A DNA stretch of 64,000 bases from Verrucomicrobia bacterium Tous-C9LFEB (GTDB taxonomy: Bacteria > Verrucomicrobiota > Verrucomicrobiia > Methylacidiphilales > UBA1321), in assembly GCA_002304345.1 (NCBI GenBank), contig NEUU01000004.1, positions 124,001 to 188,000 on the forward strand. The letters are read 5' to 3'. Of the stretch, positions 38,445 through 47,693 are shown one piece after another; the first letter of the stretch is position 1; every line of letters starts with the position of its first letter. The notes beneath the pieces were generated by a model that worked only from the letters and a program-made list of their open reading frames with translations, made no database searches and was not told the DNA's origin. The translations under genes and the position numbers were made by a program.

Positions 38445-38831
38445 TTAGGGAGTCGTGGTGGTGGTCTGCGTGGTCTTTTTCACCACGACTTTTGTGGCGA
38501 CCATTTGGTTGCCGTCACGGTCATAGTAGACGGTCACAGGCTGGCCAGACCGCACGGTCTCGACGGAAACGGGGTTGCCGTTCTCGTCGACATAGGTCGT
38601 GGTCTTGGAGTAGTTGTAGCTGATCGGCTCGGACGCGGTGGTGGTTCGCACGACGATCGCGTTGGGGCTGAACTGGGTCACTGTTCCCGAGGAGACGGTG
38701 CCAGCGGAGGAGGTCGAGGTGGTGGTGGTTGTGCTCGTTTCGACGGGCACTTGAGCGAATGTCACTTGGGCGCTGACCAAGAGAATTCCCAGGAAGGCGA
38801 GACCGCTCAGGTTTCGGATTTTCGTATTCAT
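38445..38831 (-). CDS. Secreted Thr-rich protein of unknown function (128 aa)
   Basis: The 128-residue product has a signal peptide (about 1-26, LAFLGILLVSAQVTFAQ). Thr/Ser-rich segments (ETSTTTTTSTSS and the C-terminal KKTTQTTTTTP) flank a small beta-like domain with NYSKTTTYVDENGNPV and VTVYYDRDGNQMVATKV. The Asp/Gly motifs read like a periplasmic beta-hairpin repeat; similar small Thr-rich proteins are common in Verrucomicrobiota, but I know no function. It is followed by the small lipoprotein gene. Confidence 0.75.
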   Translation of the reverse strand: MNTKIRNLSGLAFLGILLVSAQVTFAQVPVETSTTTTTSTSSAGTVSSGTVTQFSPNAIVVRTTTASEPISYNYSKTTTYVDENGNPVSVETVRSGQPVTVYYDRDGNQMVATKVVVKKTTQTTTTTP

Positions 38832-39044
38832 GTTCTATTCCTTTCGTTTCGTGTTGGAGCCGTCAGGCGGGCGGCGATTATCGAATGCGGCCTGTGATTC
38901 CTCTAAGCGGCATAGGTCATGCCAAGGGAGTCCACGACGGGAGAGCGTGTTGATCGTCAAGGGGATCGGAGTGTCTCTGGCAATTCGCAATCTGGCGTTT
39001 TGCCCGCCCCTGACGGGGCGCTTACTGCAAAAAACGGCGAGGAC

Positions 39045-40856
39045 TTAACCCTGTCCGGCGTTCCAGAGGCGGGCATAGATGCCGCCCCGGGTGAGGAGTT
39101 CGGGGCCGGTGCCGCTTTCGACGATACGGCCTTGCTCGAGGACGAAGATTTTGTCGACGTGATGAATGGTGCTGAGGCGATGGGTGACGATGAGGGTGGT
39201 CTGTCGCCGCATGAGATTCTTGAGGGTCTCCATGATCTCGGCTTCGGTTTCGAGATCGAGGGCGCTGGTGGGTTCATCGAGGAGGAGAATGGGCGCGCCC
39301 TTGAGAAACGCGCGGGCGATGCCGATGCGCTGCTTTTGACCGCCGCTCAGGCGGACGCCGCGTTCGCCGACGGGGGTGTCGTAACCCTTGGGGAGTTTCG
39401 AAATAAAGTCGTGGGCCTGCGCGTCGATGGCGGCGGCTTCGATCTCGGCCTTGGTGGCACCGAGTTTTCCGTAGGCGATATTTTCGCGGACGGTGCCATT
39501 GAGGAGCAGCGTGTCCTGCAGCACAACGGAGATATGTTCGCGGAGCGAGGCCTTGGTGACGGTGCGGATGTCGATGCCGTCGATGTGGACGCTGCCGACG
39601 GTGGGATCGTAGAAGCGGGGCACGAGGGAGAGGAGTGTGGTCTTGCCCGCGCCGGTACCCCCGACGAAGGCCACGGTTTGCCCGGCGGCGATGTCGAAGG
39701 TAAGGCCGCGCAAGATGGGCTCGTTGACTTCGTAGGCGAACTCGATTTTCTCGAAGTGGAGCGCGCCGGTGACGGCGGGAAGTTTCTTGGCGTGCGGAGC
39801 GTCGGGGACGGTGTCCTCGGCGTCGAGAATTTCGAAGACGCGTTGCATGCCGGCGGCGGCTCCTTCGAGCGCCCACGCGGTGTAGCTGAGTTGCTCGAGC
39901 GGTTGGTAGAGCATGGCGAGGTAGCTCAGGAAGATCCAGAGATCGCCCACCGTGAGCTTTCCCGAAATCACGTGCTGGGTGCCGACGTAGAGAATCGATG
40001 CCGTGCCGAGCGCCATGATGACGCCGACGACGAGACTCGAGACGGAGTTGGTCATCGTGAGCTGCAGATTGGCGGTCAGGCTTTGCTTGGCTTCGCGTTC
40101 GAATTCGTTCACTTCGAATTCCTGACGGCCGAAGGCGTGCACGATGCGGATACTGGTCAAGCCTTCGGACGCGCGGGCGAGGACGTCGCTTTCTTCCTGC
40201 TGCAGCGTGGTGGTCTGCTCGCGGACGCGCTTGGAATAATAGATGATCGTGCCCCAGAGAAACGGCGCGACGGCGAAGGAGAGGAACGCGAGCGAGGCGT
40301 CCATCCGGTACATGACGACAAACGTCGCGACCAGGGTGATGACCGAGCCAAAGATGGTGGCGAAGCCGCGGTTAAAAAAAGTTTGGACGGCTTGCGAATC
40401 GTAAGCGACGCGGAAGGTGGAGTCGCCGCTGCGGCGGCGGTCGTGGAAGTGCAGGGGAAGGTGCTGGAGGTAGGCGTAAAGCTGGGTGCGGAGGCGCAGG
40501 AGGGTCTTGAGGCCGATCTTGATGAGAACGTAGTTGTTCCAGAGGGAGAAGCCTCCGGCGAGGAGCGTGATGCCGACGAGGGCGAGGCACGCGTAGGTGA
40601 GCTCAGAGCTCTCCGCAAAACTAACGTGAAAGGTGGTGCCCTTGGACGGGGCTGGAATTATACGACTGAGGGGAGGGTTATCCTGAGTGATTGTTGCCGT
40701 GAGATTTTTACTGGGAATAATCGTATCAATCACCCACTTGATCGGCCACGGCTTCAACAGATTGAAGCCGATCGTGATGAGCAGGAGGACGAGGGAGAAC
40801 GAAATGGTTCCCAAGTACGGCCGGTAGAAGGCGGCGACGCGGCGGTAGAGGTTCAT
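39045..40856 (-). CDS. MsbA/type IV ABC exporter (fused permease-ATPase) 1
   Basis: The 603-residue half-transporter has six hydrophobic segments in residues about 15-310 and a nucleotide-binding domain after 350. That domain has Walker A VGGTGAGKTTLL, ABC signature LSGGQKQRIGIARAF and Walker B LLLDEPTSALD. It should homodimerise in the inner membrane. The sequence is of the MsbA/lipid or glycan exporter type; the substrate is not shown. It lies 142 nt downstream of the GH-GT fusion gene on the same strand, so the substrate may be that enzyme's product. Confidence 0.93.
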   Translation of the reverse strand: MNLYRRVAAFYRPYLGTISFSLVLLLITIGFNLLKPWPIKWVIDTIIPSKNLTATITQDNPPLSRIIPAPSKGTTFHVSFAESSELTYACLALVGITLLAGGFSLWNNYVLIKIGLKTLLRLRTQLYAYLQHLPLHFHDRRRSGDSTFRVAYDSQAVQTFFNRGFATIFGSVITLVATFVVMYRMDASLAFLSFAVAPFLWGTIIYYSKRVREQTTTLQQEESDVLARASEGLTSIRIVHAFGRQEFEVNEFEREAKQSLTANLQLTMTNSVSSLVVGVIMALGTASILYVGTQHVISGKLTVGDLWIFLSYLAMLYQPLEQLSYTAWALEGAAAGMQRVFEILDAEDTVPDAPHAKKLPAVTGALHFEKIEFAYEVNEPILRGLTFDIAAGQTVAFVGGTGAGKTTLLSLVPRFYDPTVGSVHIDGIDIRTVTKASLREHISVVLQDTLLLNGTVRENIAYGKLGATKAEIEAAAIDAQAHDFISKLPKGYDTPVGERGVRLSGGQKQRIGIARAFLKGAPILLLDEPTSALDLETEAEIMETLKNLMRRQTTLIVTHRLSTIHHVDKIFVLEQGRIVESGTGPELLTRGGIYARLWNAGQG

Positions 40857-40998
40857 GGACGCGAAAGTACTAAGTACGAGGTTCTAGGTACGAAGTAAGA
40901 AAGGCCACAGGCCGGTACTCCACGCCACCCTTCTTGGGGATTTCTGTTATCGAGGCGCTGGATGGACGATCCGGTTAATGGAGACAACGGCACGCTGC

Positions 40999-43575
40999 TC
41001 ATGCCGCCTTCCTGTCTCCGGCCTCCGGCTTCCGGTCTCCATCCTTGCCACCCTTGACGTGCTTGTTCACGGGCTGCAGTCCGGCGCGGATCGCGCAGAC
41101 CTGCACGAGTTCCGCCAGACGCCAGCGCAATTTCAAGCCGTGGATGAGCCACGCGCTGACCGCGACAACTCCCGTGCCGATGGCGTAGGGAATGAATCCG
41201 CGCGAGGCGAAGGAAAGGCTCAGCAGGATCAAGCCTGTGGCAAGGATCGAGCCGAAGAGGAACGAGAACGTACTGTTATTCAGGAACACGCCGACCCGTG
41301 TCATGCGGCGGCCATGGGGGTAAATTTCCGTCATGGTGCGCATTCGCAGATTCCACCAGCGGCTGGCGAAGACGTGGATATCCCAGTTGGTCCAGCCGGT
41401 GTCGATGGAGAATTTCCAGCCTTCGGTTTCAAGCGCGTCCTGCACCTTGGCGATGAGCTCGGTGCGTTCGATGCCGCTTTCGCTCCAGAAGGAGAGCAAG
41501 CCCGCTTCGCTCCAGCCGGGGGAGAAGTGCGGGGAGACTTCCTTCGTCTTGATGACCGACGCGGGTGTTTCCTTGCCACTGAGCCAGGTGAAGTAGCGGG
41601 CCCAGGCGCGCCGCCACGGTTGGAAGATGGCGAGGTAGAGCAGGAGCAGTCGCGCGTGGATGGAATCGAATTTCGGTTCGATGCGCGCCTGCATCATGTA
41701 GCTCAGGCCGACGCAGAGCGTGAGGCCGAACATGATCAGCGGGATCAGGGCGATCTCCCGCACCGGGATGGAAATCAGGAACAGGAACAGGGTCAACCCG
41801 GCCCATTCCAGACAGCTTAAGAGGCCCGCCCACGGCGAGATGCGCGTGGGGTAAATGCATTGGAACAGGCCCGTGCCGAAGACGCCGTGATAAATGACGG
41901 GCTTCGAGAAGAACGAGTCCATCCGCGCTTGGGTGTAAACATTGCCATGCCAGATGGCGGTGCCGGTTGGTCCAAAGTATTGGAGATGCTTGTACCGCAG
42001 CAACGCTTCGGCTTCGCCGTAACCGGTTTGCTGGCTGAAGTAGGTCTTCACCTCGAACCGACGGTAATGCCAGACGACGGCGGCGGGACTGAATCCAATC
42101 TTGTTGCCGAGCTGCATGATGCGCCAGCACACGTCCACGTCGTCACCTGCCTTGCGGTACTCGGGATCGAAGCCGCCGATTTCGTCGAGGGCCCATTTAT
42201 AATAGGCCATGTTGCAACCGGGGACATGCTCGGCCACGGTGTCGGTGAGGAGCACGTGGCTGGGCGATCCGGGTGCGACGGCCACGGTGGCTTGAATCCA
42301 GTCCGTGGCAGGGGGCGAAATATTGGGGCCGCCGACCGCAGCGAATTCGTGGGAAGAAGTCAGGGTGTTGACGAGGAAATAGAGCCAGTCCTGATCCGCC
42401 ATGCAGTCGGAATCGGTGAAGGCGACGATCTCGCCCTGGCTCGCGTTGATGCCGACGTTGCGAGCGACGCTGAGCCCCTTGTTCACCTGACAGATGTTGC
42501 GGACCTTGGGAAACTCCGCGACGATCTCCTGCGAGTTGTCCTTCGACCCGTCATCGACAAAGATGACTTCGTAGTTCGGGTAATTGATTTTCTGGAGCGA
42601 GTCCAGGCAGTCGCGCAACGTGCGCGCGCCGTTGTAGCTGCAGACCACGATCGAGACCATCGGGAAGGACGTGAGCGGGAAACGTTCGCAGAGCGGGCGC
42701 TCCGGGTGGCTCAGGAACGGCTGCAGCGCGTAGTAACTTTTCTTCGGCGTGCGGTCCGTCTTGACAATGCCGAAGGCCCAGTCCGTGACGTCGATGCCGT
42801 CCGTGAACCACTCGTCCGTCCACGAGAAAATGATGGTGCCCGCGAGACCCGCCTTGAAGACGGTGTTCACATGCTGGCAGAGGAGTTCGGCCTGTTCCTC
42901 CTCGGGGTGGCGGATCGTGTCCATGCCAAATTCGCTGAGGATCAGCGGCTTGTCACCGGCGAGATTCTGCAGGCGGCCGAGGTAATTGTTCAGGTCCTTC
43001 TGCTTGTGCAGGTAGACATTGTAGCTGTAGAAATCGACGTTCTTCGGGAGGACGTATTCGGTCGGTGGAAAATTGGCGTAGGCGGCAAGCGCCCCGGCGT
43101 CGTGTTTCTTCACGATGCCTGCGAGCGAATCGAGGAACGCCTCCATGCGGTGCGAGCCATACCAGCGGACGAGATCGGTCGGGATTTCGTTGTCGACGAA
43201 GTAACCCATGATCGCGTTGTGGCCCGAATTGGCGATGACCGCCTCGCGGACATTGTTACGAATCGTTTCGACCGCGTCGGAATCATCGAGGAACAGCACG
43301 CGCTTGTGCCAGGGGATGGTCACCATCACGCGCAGGTGATAGCGCTCCGCGAGATCGAGGAACCACCGGGGCGGGGTATGATAAATGCGCAGGACGTTGA
43401 CGCCGAGACCGACCATCAACTTGAAATCCTCCTCGGCGCGCGCGGGCGTGGGGAAGCACGGTTCACCGGGGGCTTGTGGGCGGAAGGGCCCATAGGTCAC
43501 CCCTTGCAGATAAAACTTTCTATCTCCTTCAAAGAAAAATTTGGCGCGAACTTCCAGCCGCTTCATCGGTTCCAT
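40999..43575 (-). CDS. Fusion of clan GH-A-like hydrolase domain and GT2 glycosyltransferase, membrane bound
   Basis: From ATG 43575 the product is 858 residues (an in-frame ATG at 43602 adds nine). Residues about 10-290 form a TIM-barrel like GH2/GH5-type enzymes, with both catalytic Glu candidates in VDNEIPTD (E130) and LSEFGMDT (E215). Residues about 305-560 are a family-2 glycosyltransferase domain with VSIVVCSYNG, VFVDDGSKDNS-type and TDSDC motifs, and GDDVDVCWR as the acceptor-side signature. C-terminal hydrophobic segments (about 595-660 and 765-820) anchor it. It probably builds and trims or transfers a glycan at the inner membrane. The product is unknown, but flanking ABC exporters suggest export. 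Confidence 0.88.
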   Translation of the reverse strand: MEPMKRLEVRAKFFFEGDRKFYLQGVTYGPFRPQAPGEPCFPTPARAEEDFKLMVGLGVNVLRIYHTPPRWFLDLAERYHLRVMVTIPWHKRVLFLDDSDAVETIRNNVREAVIANSGHNAIMGYFVDNEIPTDLVRWYGSHRMEAFLDSLAGIVKKHDAGALAAYANFPPTEYVLPKNVDFYSYNVYLHKQKDLNNYLGRLQNLAGDKPLILSEFGMDTIRHPEEEQAELLCQHVNTVFKAGLAGTIIFSWTDEWFTDGIDVTDWAFGIVKTDRTPKKSYYALQPFLSHPERPLCERFPLTSFPMVSIVVCSYNGARTLRDCLDSLQKINYPNYEVIFVDDGSKDNSQEIVAEFPKVRNICQVNKGLSVARNVGINASQGEIVAFTDSDCMADQDWLYFLVNTLTSSHEFAAVGGPNISPPATDWIQATVAVAPGSPSHVLLTDTVAEHVPGCNMAYYKWALDEIGGFDPEYRKAGDDVDVCWRIMQLGNKIGFSPAAVVWHYRRFEVKTYFSQQTGYGEAEALLRYKHLQYFGPTGTAIWHGNVYTQARMDSFFSKPVIYHGVFGTGLFQCIYPTRISPWAGLLSCLEWAGLTLFLFLISIPVREIALIPLIMFGLTLCVGLSYMMQARIEPKFDSIHARLLLLYLAIFQPWRRAWARYFTWLSGKETPASVIKTKEVSPHFSPGWSEAGLLSFWSESGIERTELIAKVQDALETEGWKFSIDTGWTNWDIHVFASRWWNLRMRTMTEIYPHGRRMTRVGVFLNNSTFSFLFGSILATGLILLSLSFASRGFIPYAIGTGVVAVSAWLIHGLKLRWRLAELVQVCAIRAGLQPVNKHVKGGKDGDRKPEAGDRKAA

Positions 43576-43740
43576 AACAACAAGGGGGTGAGTCTCTCGC
43601 ACCTGAGCTCAACGTGCAAGAGAGAAGAAATGGGCTCAAAAATTGGTCTTGTATTGGAAGCCCCTTGCCCCATGCTCCCGATTTTAGCGACTAATTATAC
43701 CTATTACCCCCGACACTTGACTCCTCCCACCCCTGCCTCC

Positions 43741-45561
43741 ATGAGCTCCCATTCGGTGACCTCCCAGTTGGCGCGCGCCCGATTCCTATCCCGGTACCCA
43801 CTCGTTGCGCTGCGCAAAATTTACTCCAGCCAGAAGCGAAACCTGATCATCGCGGCCATTCTGTTTATCATCAAACAGTCGCCGCAGTGGATGCTGCCCG
43901 TGGCTACGGCCACCATCCTTGATCTCGTTACTGTCAAGCCCGGGGAAACGCCGCACTACCTCTTTGGCATGAGTTCGGGGCATTACCTGCTGGCTGTCTG
44001 CATCTTCTATTTCGTGCTTATCGTCCAGAACGCCCCGATGCACGCGCTCTTTATACGCTACCTCAGCCGGGCGGTGCGTTCGGTGCAGATGGAGCTGCGG
44101 CAATCGTTGGTGGTCAAGATGCAGGAGCTTTCGCTTTCGTTCCATGACCAATCCCGCCGTGGCGCGCTGCAATCCAAGATTCTGCGCGATGTGGATAATA
44201 TCGAAATGCTTTCCCGTAATGTTTATAATACGCTGCTCGGGAGTGTCGTGACGATGATTGCGGCGCTGGTCGCAACCCTCTGGACGCAGCCGGTTGTGGC
44301 GCTTTATTTCCTCGTGGCCGTACCGGTTTCAGTGGTGCTGATTCGCGCCTTTCACAAGACCGTGCAAGAGACCCAGTCGGAATTCCGCCGCGAGGTCGAA
44401 GGCATGTCGGCGCAGGTCTCCGAAATGATCGACCGCATTCCCACCACCCGCGCGCATGGCTTGGAGACATGGGAAATCAACGCCATGGAGCAGCGGCTGG
44501 AACGCATTCGCACGAAGGGCGAGAAACTCGATTTCACCACGGAATTGTTCGCCTCAAGCTCTTGGGTGAGTTTTCAGGTCTCCCAATTCGTCTGCCTGCT
44601 CTTTACCGCGTGGCTGGTTTACAAGGGGCAGATCACCGTCGGTGCGGCCATGATGTTCCATGGCTACTTTGGCATGTTGGTCGGTTCGGTCGGTGGCATC
44701 CTCGCCATCTGGCCGATCTTCCTGACCGGGGCCGAATCGATGAAATCCATCGGCGAAGTGCTCGAGGCCTCCGATGTGGAGACCAGCGATGGCAAGGCCG
44801 CCGTGCCGAGCGTTCAGGGCGATTTCGTCTTCGATCACGTGACGTACAAGTACCCCTCGCAGAAGGAACCGGCAGTTCTCGACATGAGCGTGACCGTCCC
44901 GAGCGGCCAATGCATTGCCGTGGTGGGATCGTCCGGTTCAGGCAAGTCGACCCTGATGAACCTGATTATCGGCTTCCTGCGCCCCTCGAGCGGCCGCATT
45001 TTGCTCGATGGCAAAGATCTGATGGATCTCAACATGCAGGAGTACCGCCGCAGCATCGCCGTGGTGCCGCAGGTGACGATTCTTTTCTCCGGCACGTTGC
45101 GGGAAAATATCACGTACGGGCTGACGAACGTCGACGAGACGCAGTTGCTCCGGTGCGTGACCATGGCCAATCTCGACGAAGTGGTCTCGCAGATGCCCAA
45201 GGGATTGGAGACCATCATTGGCGAGCGCGGCGCGACATTGTCGGGTGGTCAACGCCAGCGTGTGGCGATTGCCCGCGCCATGTTGCGCAACCCTCGCGTG
45301 CTGATTCTCGACGAAGCGACCTCAGCCCTCGACGTCTTTTCGGAGAAGGTGGTGCAGGATGCGCTGACCCGCTTGTTGCAGGGCCGCACGACCTTCATCG
45401 TGGCGCACCGGCTTTCGACGATTCGACATGCCAATCGCATTTTGGTCATGGACCATGGCAAGCTCGTCGAGTCCGGCGATCACGAATCACTGCTCGCCGC
45501 GAATGGCGTCTATGCCCGCATGAACGCGCTGCACGAACTCGCCGCCGCGACGGAGGGGTAG
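43741..45561 (+). CDS. MsbA/type IV ABC exporter (fused permease-ATPase) 2
   Basis: From ATG 43741 the product is 606 residues. It has six hydrophobic segments in the first 320 residues, then a nucleotide-binding domain with Walker A VGSSGSGKSTLM, signature LSGGQRQRVAIARAM and Walker B LILDEATSALD. The frame is open far upstream (to 41860) through the antisense of the GT gene, but those codons are shadow sequence and the family N-terminus fits 43741. It is divergent from the GH-GT fusion, with 165 nt between the two starts, and is a second exporter for the same locus. Confidence 0.93.
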   Translation: MSSHSVTSQLARARFLSRYPLVALRKIYSSQKRNLIIAAILFIIKQSPQWMLPVATATILDLVTVKPGETPHYLFGMSSGHYLLAVCIFYFVLIVQNAPMHALFIRYLSRAVRSVQMELRQSLVVKMQELSLSFHDQSRRGALQSKILRDVDNIEMLSRNVYNTLLGSVVTMIAALVATLWTQPVVALYFLVAVPVSVVLIRAFHKTVQETQSEFRREVEGMSAQVSEMIDRIPTTRAHGLETWEINAMEQRLERIRTKGEKLDFTTELFASSSWVSFQVSQFVCLLFTAWLVYKGQITVGAAMMFHGYFGMLVGSVGGILAIWPIFLTGAESMKSIGEVLEASDVETSDGKAAVPSVQGDFVFDHVTYKYPSQKEPAVLDMSVTVPSGQCIAVVGSSGSGKSTLMNLIIGFLRPSSGRILLDGKDLMDLNMQEYRRSIAVVPQVTILFSGTLRENITYGLTNVDETQLLRCVTMANLDEVVSQMPKGLETIIGERGATLSGGQRQRVAIARAMLRNPRVLILDEATSALDVFSEKVVQDALTRLLQGRTTFIVAHRLSTIRHANRILVMDHGKLVESGDHESLLAANGVYARMNALHELAAATEG

Positions 45562-45997
45562 GATTCTTGTCGTGGTTTAAAGCGTGAGGCCGGTTGATCC
45601 ATGAGACGCTGGCACACGGTGACTGGCGAACATCCAGAAGCAGTGGACAAGAACGGCTCATATGACCATGAGTTCGCGATGTTCAAAGCCCCGACTGTGT
45701 CGTGGGGTAGTAGGAATTTGCGTTTGTGCGATGTAGCGAAGAGTGGATTTCTCAAGCAGACTTTGAGTGGTGTTGGATGGTTTTGAGAGAAACGCATTCG
45801 CGAATGCTCTTCGACAGCCATAGGGAAATCATCTTCGGCGCCATCCCGAGCCGACTATTCAAAACCTCACGTCCGATCTTGAGTTTGTGAGAGGTAAAAG
45901 CATCGTGGCGCGTCGGTCACTTATTGGAGCCCCAATAAACTCCCACTCTCAGCGCCTCTTCGAAAAGATCGTAGACAGGCTCTTAAAGAGACGACGC
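45562..45997. other. Intergenic region; one copy of a flanking repeat, no gene seen
   Basis: The 436 nt between the ABC exporter and the leftward IclR gene hold a hairpin TTATTGG/CCAATAA (about 45921-45937) and the left copy of the direct repeat (45965-45983) also found at 53135. Small open frames exist, but none has a ribosome site or a recognisable protein. Confidence 0.6.
45965..45983. repeat. Direct repeat, left copy
   Basis: AAGATCGTAGACAGGCTCT here matches AAGATCGTAAACAGGCTCT at 53135-53153 in 18 of 19 positions, same orientation. The pair brackets the IclR/PEP-CTERM/hydrolase module of about 7.2 kb. Confidence 0.6.
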
Positions 45998-46771
45998 TCA
46001 AAGCTGGTCCATAATTTGGTGTGCCGCCTCACGTGTCAGGCGCACTACGGACTTGTGCACCCGCACCGGTTCGGCCCCATCGACATAGCCGCAGACCGCC
46101 GCCACGACAGCATGTCTTGGCGAAAAGATCGGAACGGACATGCGAAAGGTGAAGTTCTCATCCCAAGTCAGGAGCGGTACGTCGGGGAGGTCGAGAATAC
46201 ACAGTCCTTTGCGCCGGATCTTCGCCAAAAAACCCTCCAATCGTTCACGCGTTTTCCATGTTGATTGGCCATGAGTTTCGAAGGGAAAGGTGCGGAAGTA
46301 ATGAGCCTGCTGCTCGGGTGAGCTGTAGGCTAAAAAAACCAGGCAACTGGCCCGTGTGTAGGGCGGAAGTACGTATTCCCGTCGATGCTGCAGCACTCCG
46401 GGGTGATTCGTCTCCACGCAGAACCGAGTATAAGTATAAGGCGCATCGTGTTGAACGATTGAGAAGTTCGCGTTGGGCATTTTCCCATAGGTGCGCAGCA
46501 GTACCTTGGAGGAGACGCTCAGCAGATGCCGCTGCTCGTCGAGCCGCCGCAGTTCGGTCATTGCAAAGCCGAGGACATAGCGGAACGGAGATTCACGGCG
46601 CTCGATCACATGCTCCAGTTCAAGCGTGCGGAGGAAATTATAAATCGTGCCCGGTCGGATTTTGAGAGCGGCCGCGATCTGACGCGGGGTCATACCCTCC
46701 TCCTCTCCAGCCAGAAGGTAGAGGATGCGGAATGTGCGTTGAATCGACTGAATGGGTTTGTTACCCGGCAT
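45998..46771 (-). CDS. IclR-family transcriptional regulator
   Basis: The 257-residue product has an N-terminal winged helix-turn-helix (about 1-70: SIQRTFRILYLLAGEEEGMTPRQIAAALKI, then TIYNFLRTLELEHVIER) and an IclR-type effector-binding domain with the HHG/R-like FSIVQHD and RASCLVFLAYS segments. IclR regulators bind small organic acids or sugar-derived ligands. It is divergent from the PEP-CTERM operon with 86 nt between starts, so it is likely to control that operon and itself. Confidence 0.9.
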   Translation of the reverse strand: MPGNKPIQSIQRTFRILYLLAGEEEGMTPRQIAAALKIRPGTIYNFLRTLELEHVIERRESPFRYVLGFAMTELRRLDEQRHLLSVSSKVLLRTYGKMPNANFSIVQHDAPYTYTRFCVETNHPGVLQHRREYVLPPYTRASCLVFLAYSSPEQQAHYFRTFPFETHGQSTWKTRERLEGFLAKIRRKGLCILDLPDVPLLTWDENFTFRMSVPIFSPRHAVVAAVCGYVDGAEPVRVHKSVVRLTREAAHQIMDQL

Positions 46772-46857
46772 GCGCCATCCATCATAGATGTATAAAATGT
46801 ACGGCGTCGATGACTTTCCCGTATTCTTGTAAACGCTGGCGGTGCGATACTGGAGAC

Positions 46858-47655
46858 ATGAAAATAACTTCCAGTCGTATTATCCCGGCATGGATTTGCA
46901 TGGGGCTGCTGATTTTGGTGCAGGCTGCCGTGACGGTGCGCGGAGCCCTCTATACGGAGACGTTCGAGAATCCGGCCACTGGCGCCAATATGCAGACCAG
47001 CGCCATCGGTTGGTCTGTCTATGCCGGAAGTACGGCAATCAATAATTCTACGACGACGAGTTCCGGCAGCAGTCCCTTCCACGATTACGCGGCGGTCTCG
47101 ACGTCAGACTTTCTGTTCGTCAATAACGCTGTGACGCTCAACCAATCATTCGCGGCGGTGCACGAGTTTGGAGCCGGTTTGACCATCAAGAGCGGTGACA
47201 CGTTCTCATGGCAAATGGGAAACGCCACCACGGCGGCTACGGCCCAGATCATGATTCAAACGGGTGGCAATTGGTATGTATCGACGTCAGTTAAGCAAAA
47301 TACCAAAGTCAATGGCTACAGTTCAGGCACGGAGTTTATCAACGCGGTGAACGCCTCGTCTGCGGACGTGTCTTTCAGCCTGGCTTTCGATCCGTCGACC
47401 GCGGCGTGGAAGACGGTTACCTTGACGGATGGTGTGGAACTTTCCATCGGTTCGACAATCACCAATCCGTTCAGTTCCACAACTACGATTACCGGCATCG
47501 GTTTTTATTTGGTTGATGCGGGCGCTTCCATTGGTCAATCGATGCGCATCGACACACTGCAGATCGTGCCCGAACCGGGCACGCTCGCGCTGGCGGGGTT
47601 GGGCGGAATGCTGCTTGTTGTGAGCGCACGCCGTCAACGCCGCTGTGAGGCGTGA
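46858..47655 (+). CDS. PEP-CTERM sorted exported protein 1
   Basis: From ATG 46858 (GGAG six nt upstream) the product is 265 residues. It has a signal peptide (about 1-33, ending VTVRGA), a Thr/Ser-rich concanavalin-like beta domain (FENPATGANMQTSAIGW, SFSLAFDPSTAAWK), and the C-terminal sorting signal VPEPGTLALAGLGG, hydrophobic segment and RRQRR. PEP-CTERM proteins are processed by an exosortase and placed on the surface or in the exopolysaccharide layer. No exosortase gene lies in the window. It is the first gene of a four-gene operon divergent from IclR. Confidence 0.92.
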   Translation: MKITSSRIIPAWICMGLLILVQAAVTVRGALYTETFENPATGANMQTSAIGWSVYAGSTAINNSTTTSSGSSPFHDYAAVSTSDFLFVNNAVTLNQSFAAVHEFGAGLTIKSGDTFSWQMGNATTAATAQIMIQTGGNWYVSTSVKQNTKVNGYSSGTEFINAVNASSADVSFSLAFDPSTAAWKTVTLTDGVELSIGSTITNPFSSTTTITGIGFYLVDAGASIGQSMRIDTLQIVPEPGTLALAGLGGMLLVVSARRQRRCEA

Positions 47656-47693
47656 GCAAGGGTGGGCCACTGGAGATTTTGAGCAGGGTATTC

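Noticed and set aside
38919-40898. 659-aa plus-strand frame opposite ABC exporter 1
   Set aside because: Gly/Glu/Asp-rich shadow frame; the ABC exporter on the minus strand has all motifs.
41860-43740. Long N-terminal extension of ABC exporter 2
   Set aside because: The extra codons lie antisense to the GH-GT gene and show no membrane or known domain; the exporter start at 43741 fits the family.
45601-45786. 61-aa frame after ABC exporter 2
   Set aside because: No ribosome site, motif or homology that I recognise; probably chance.
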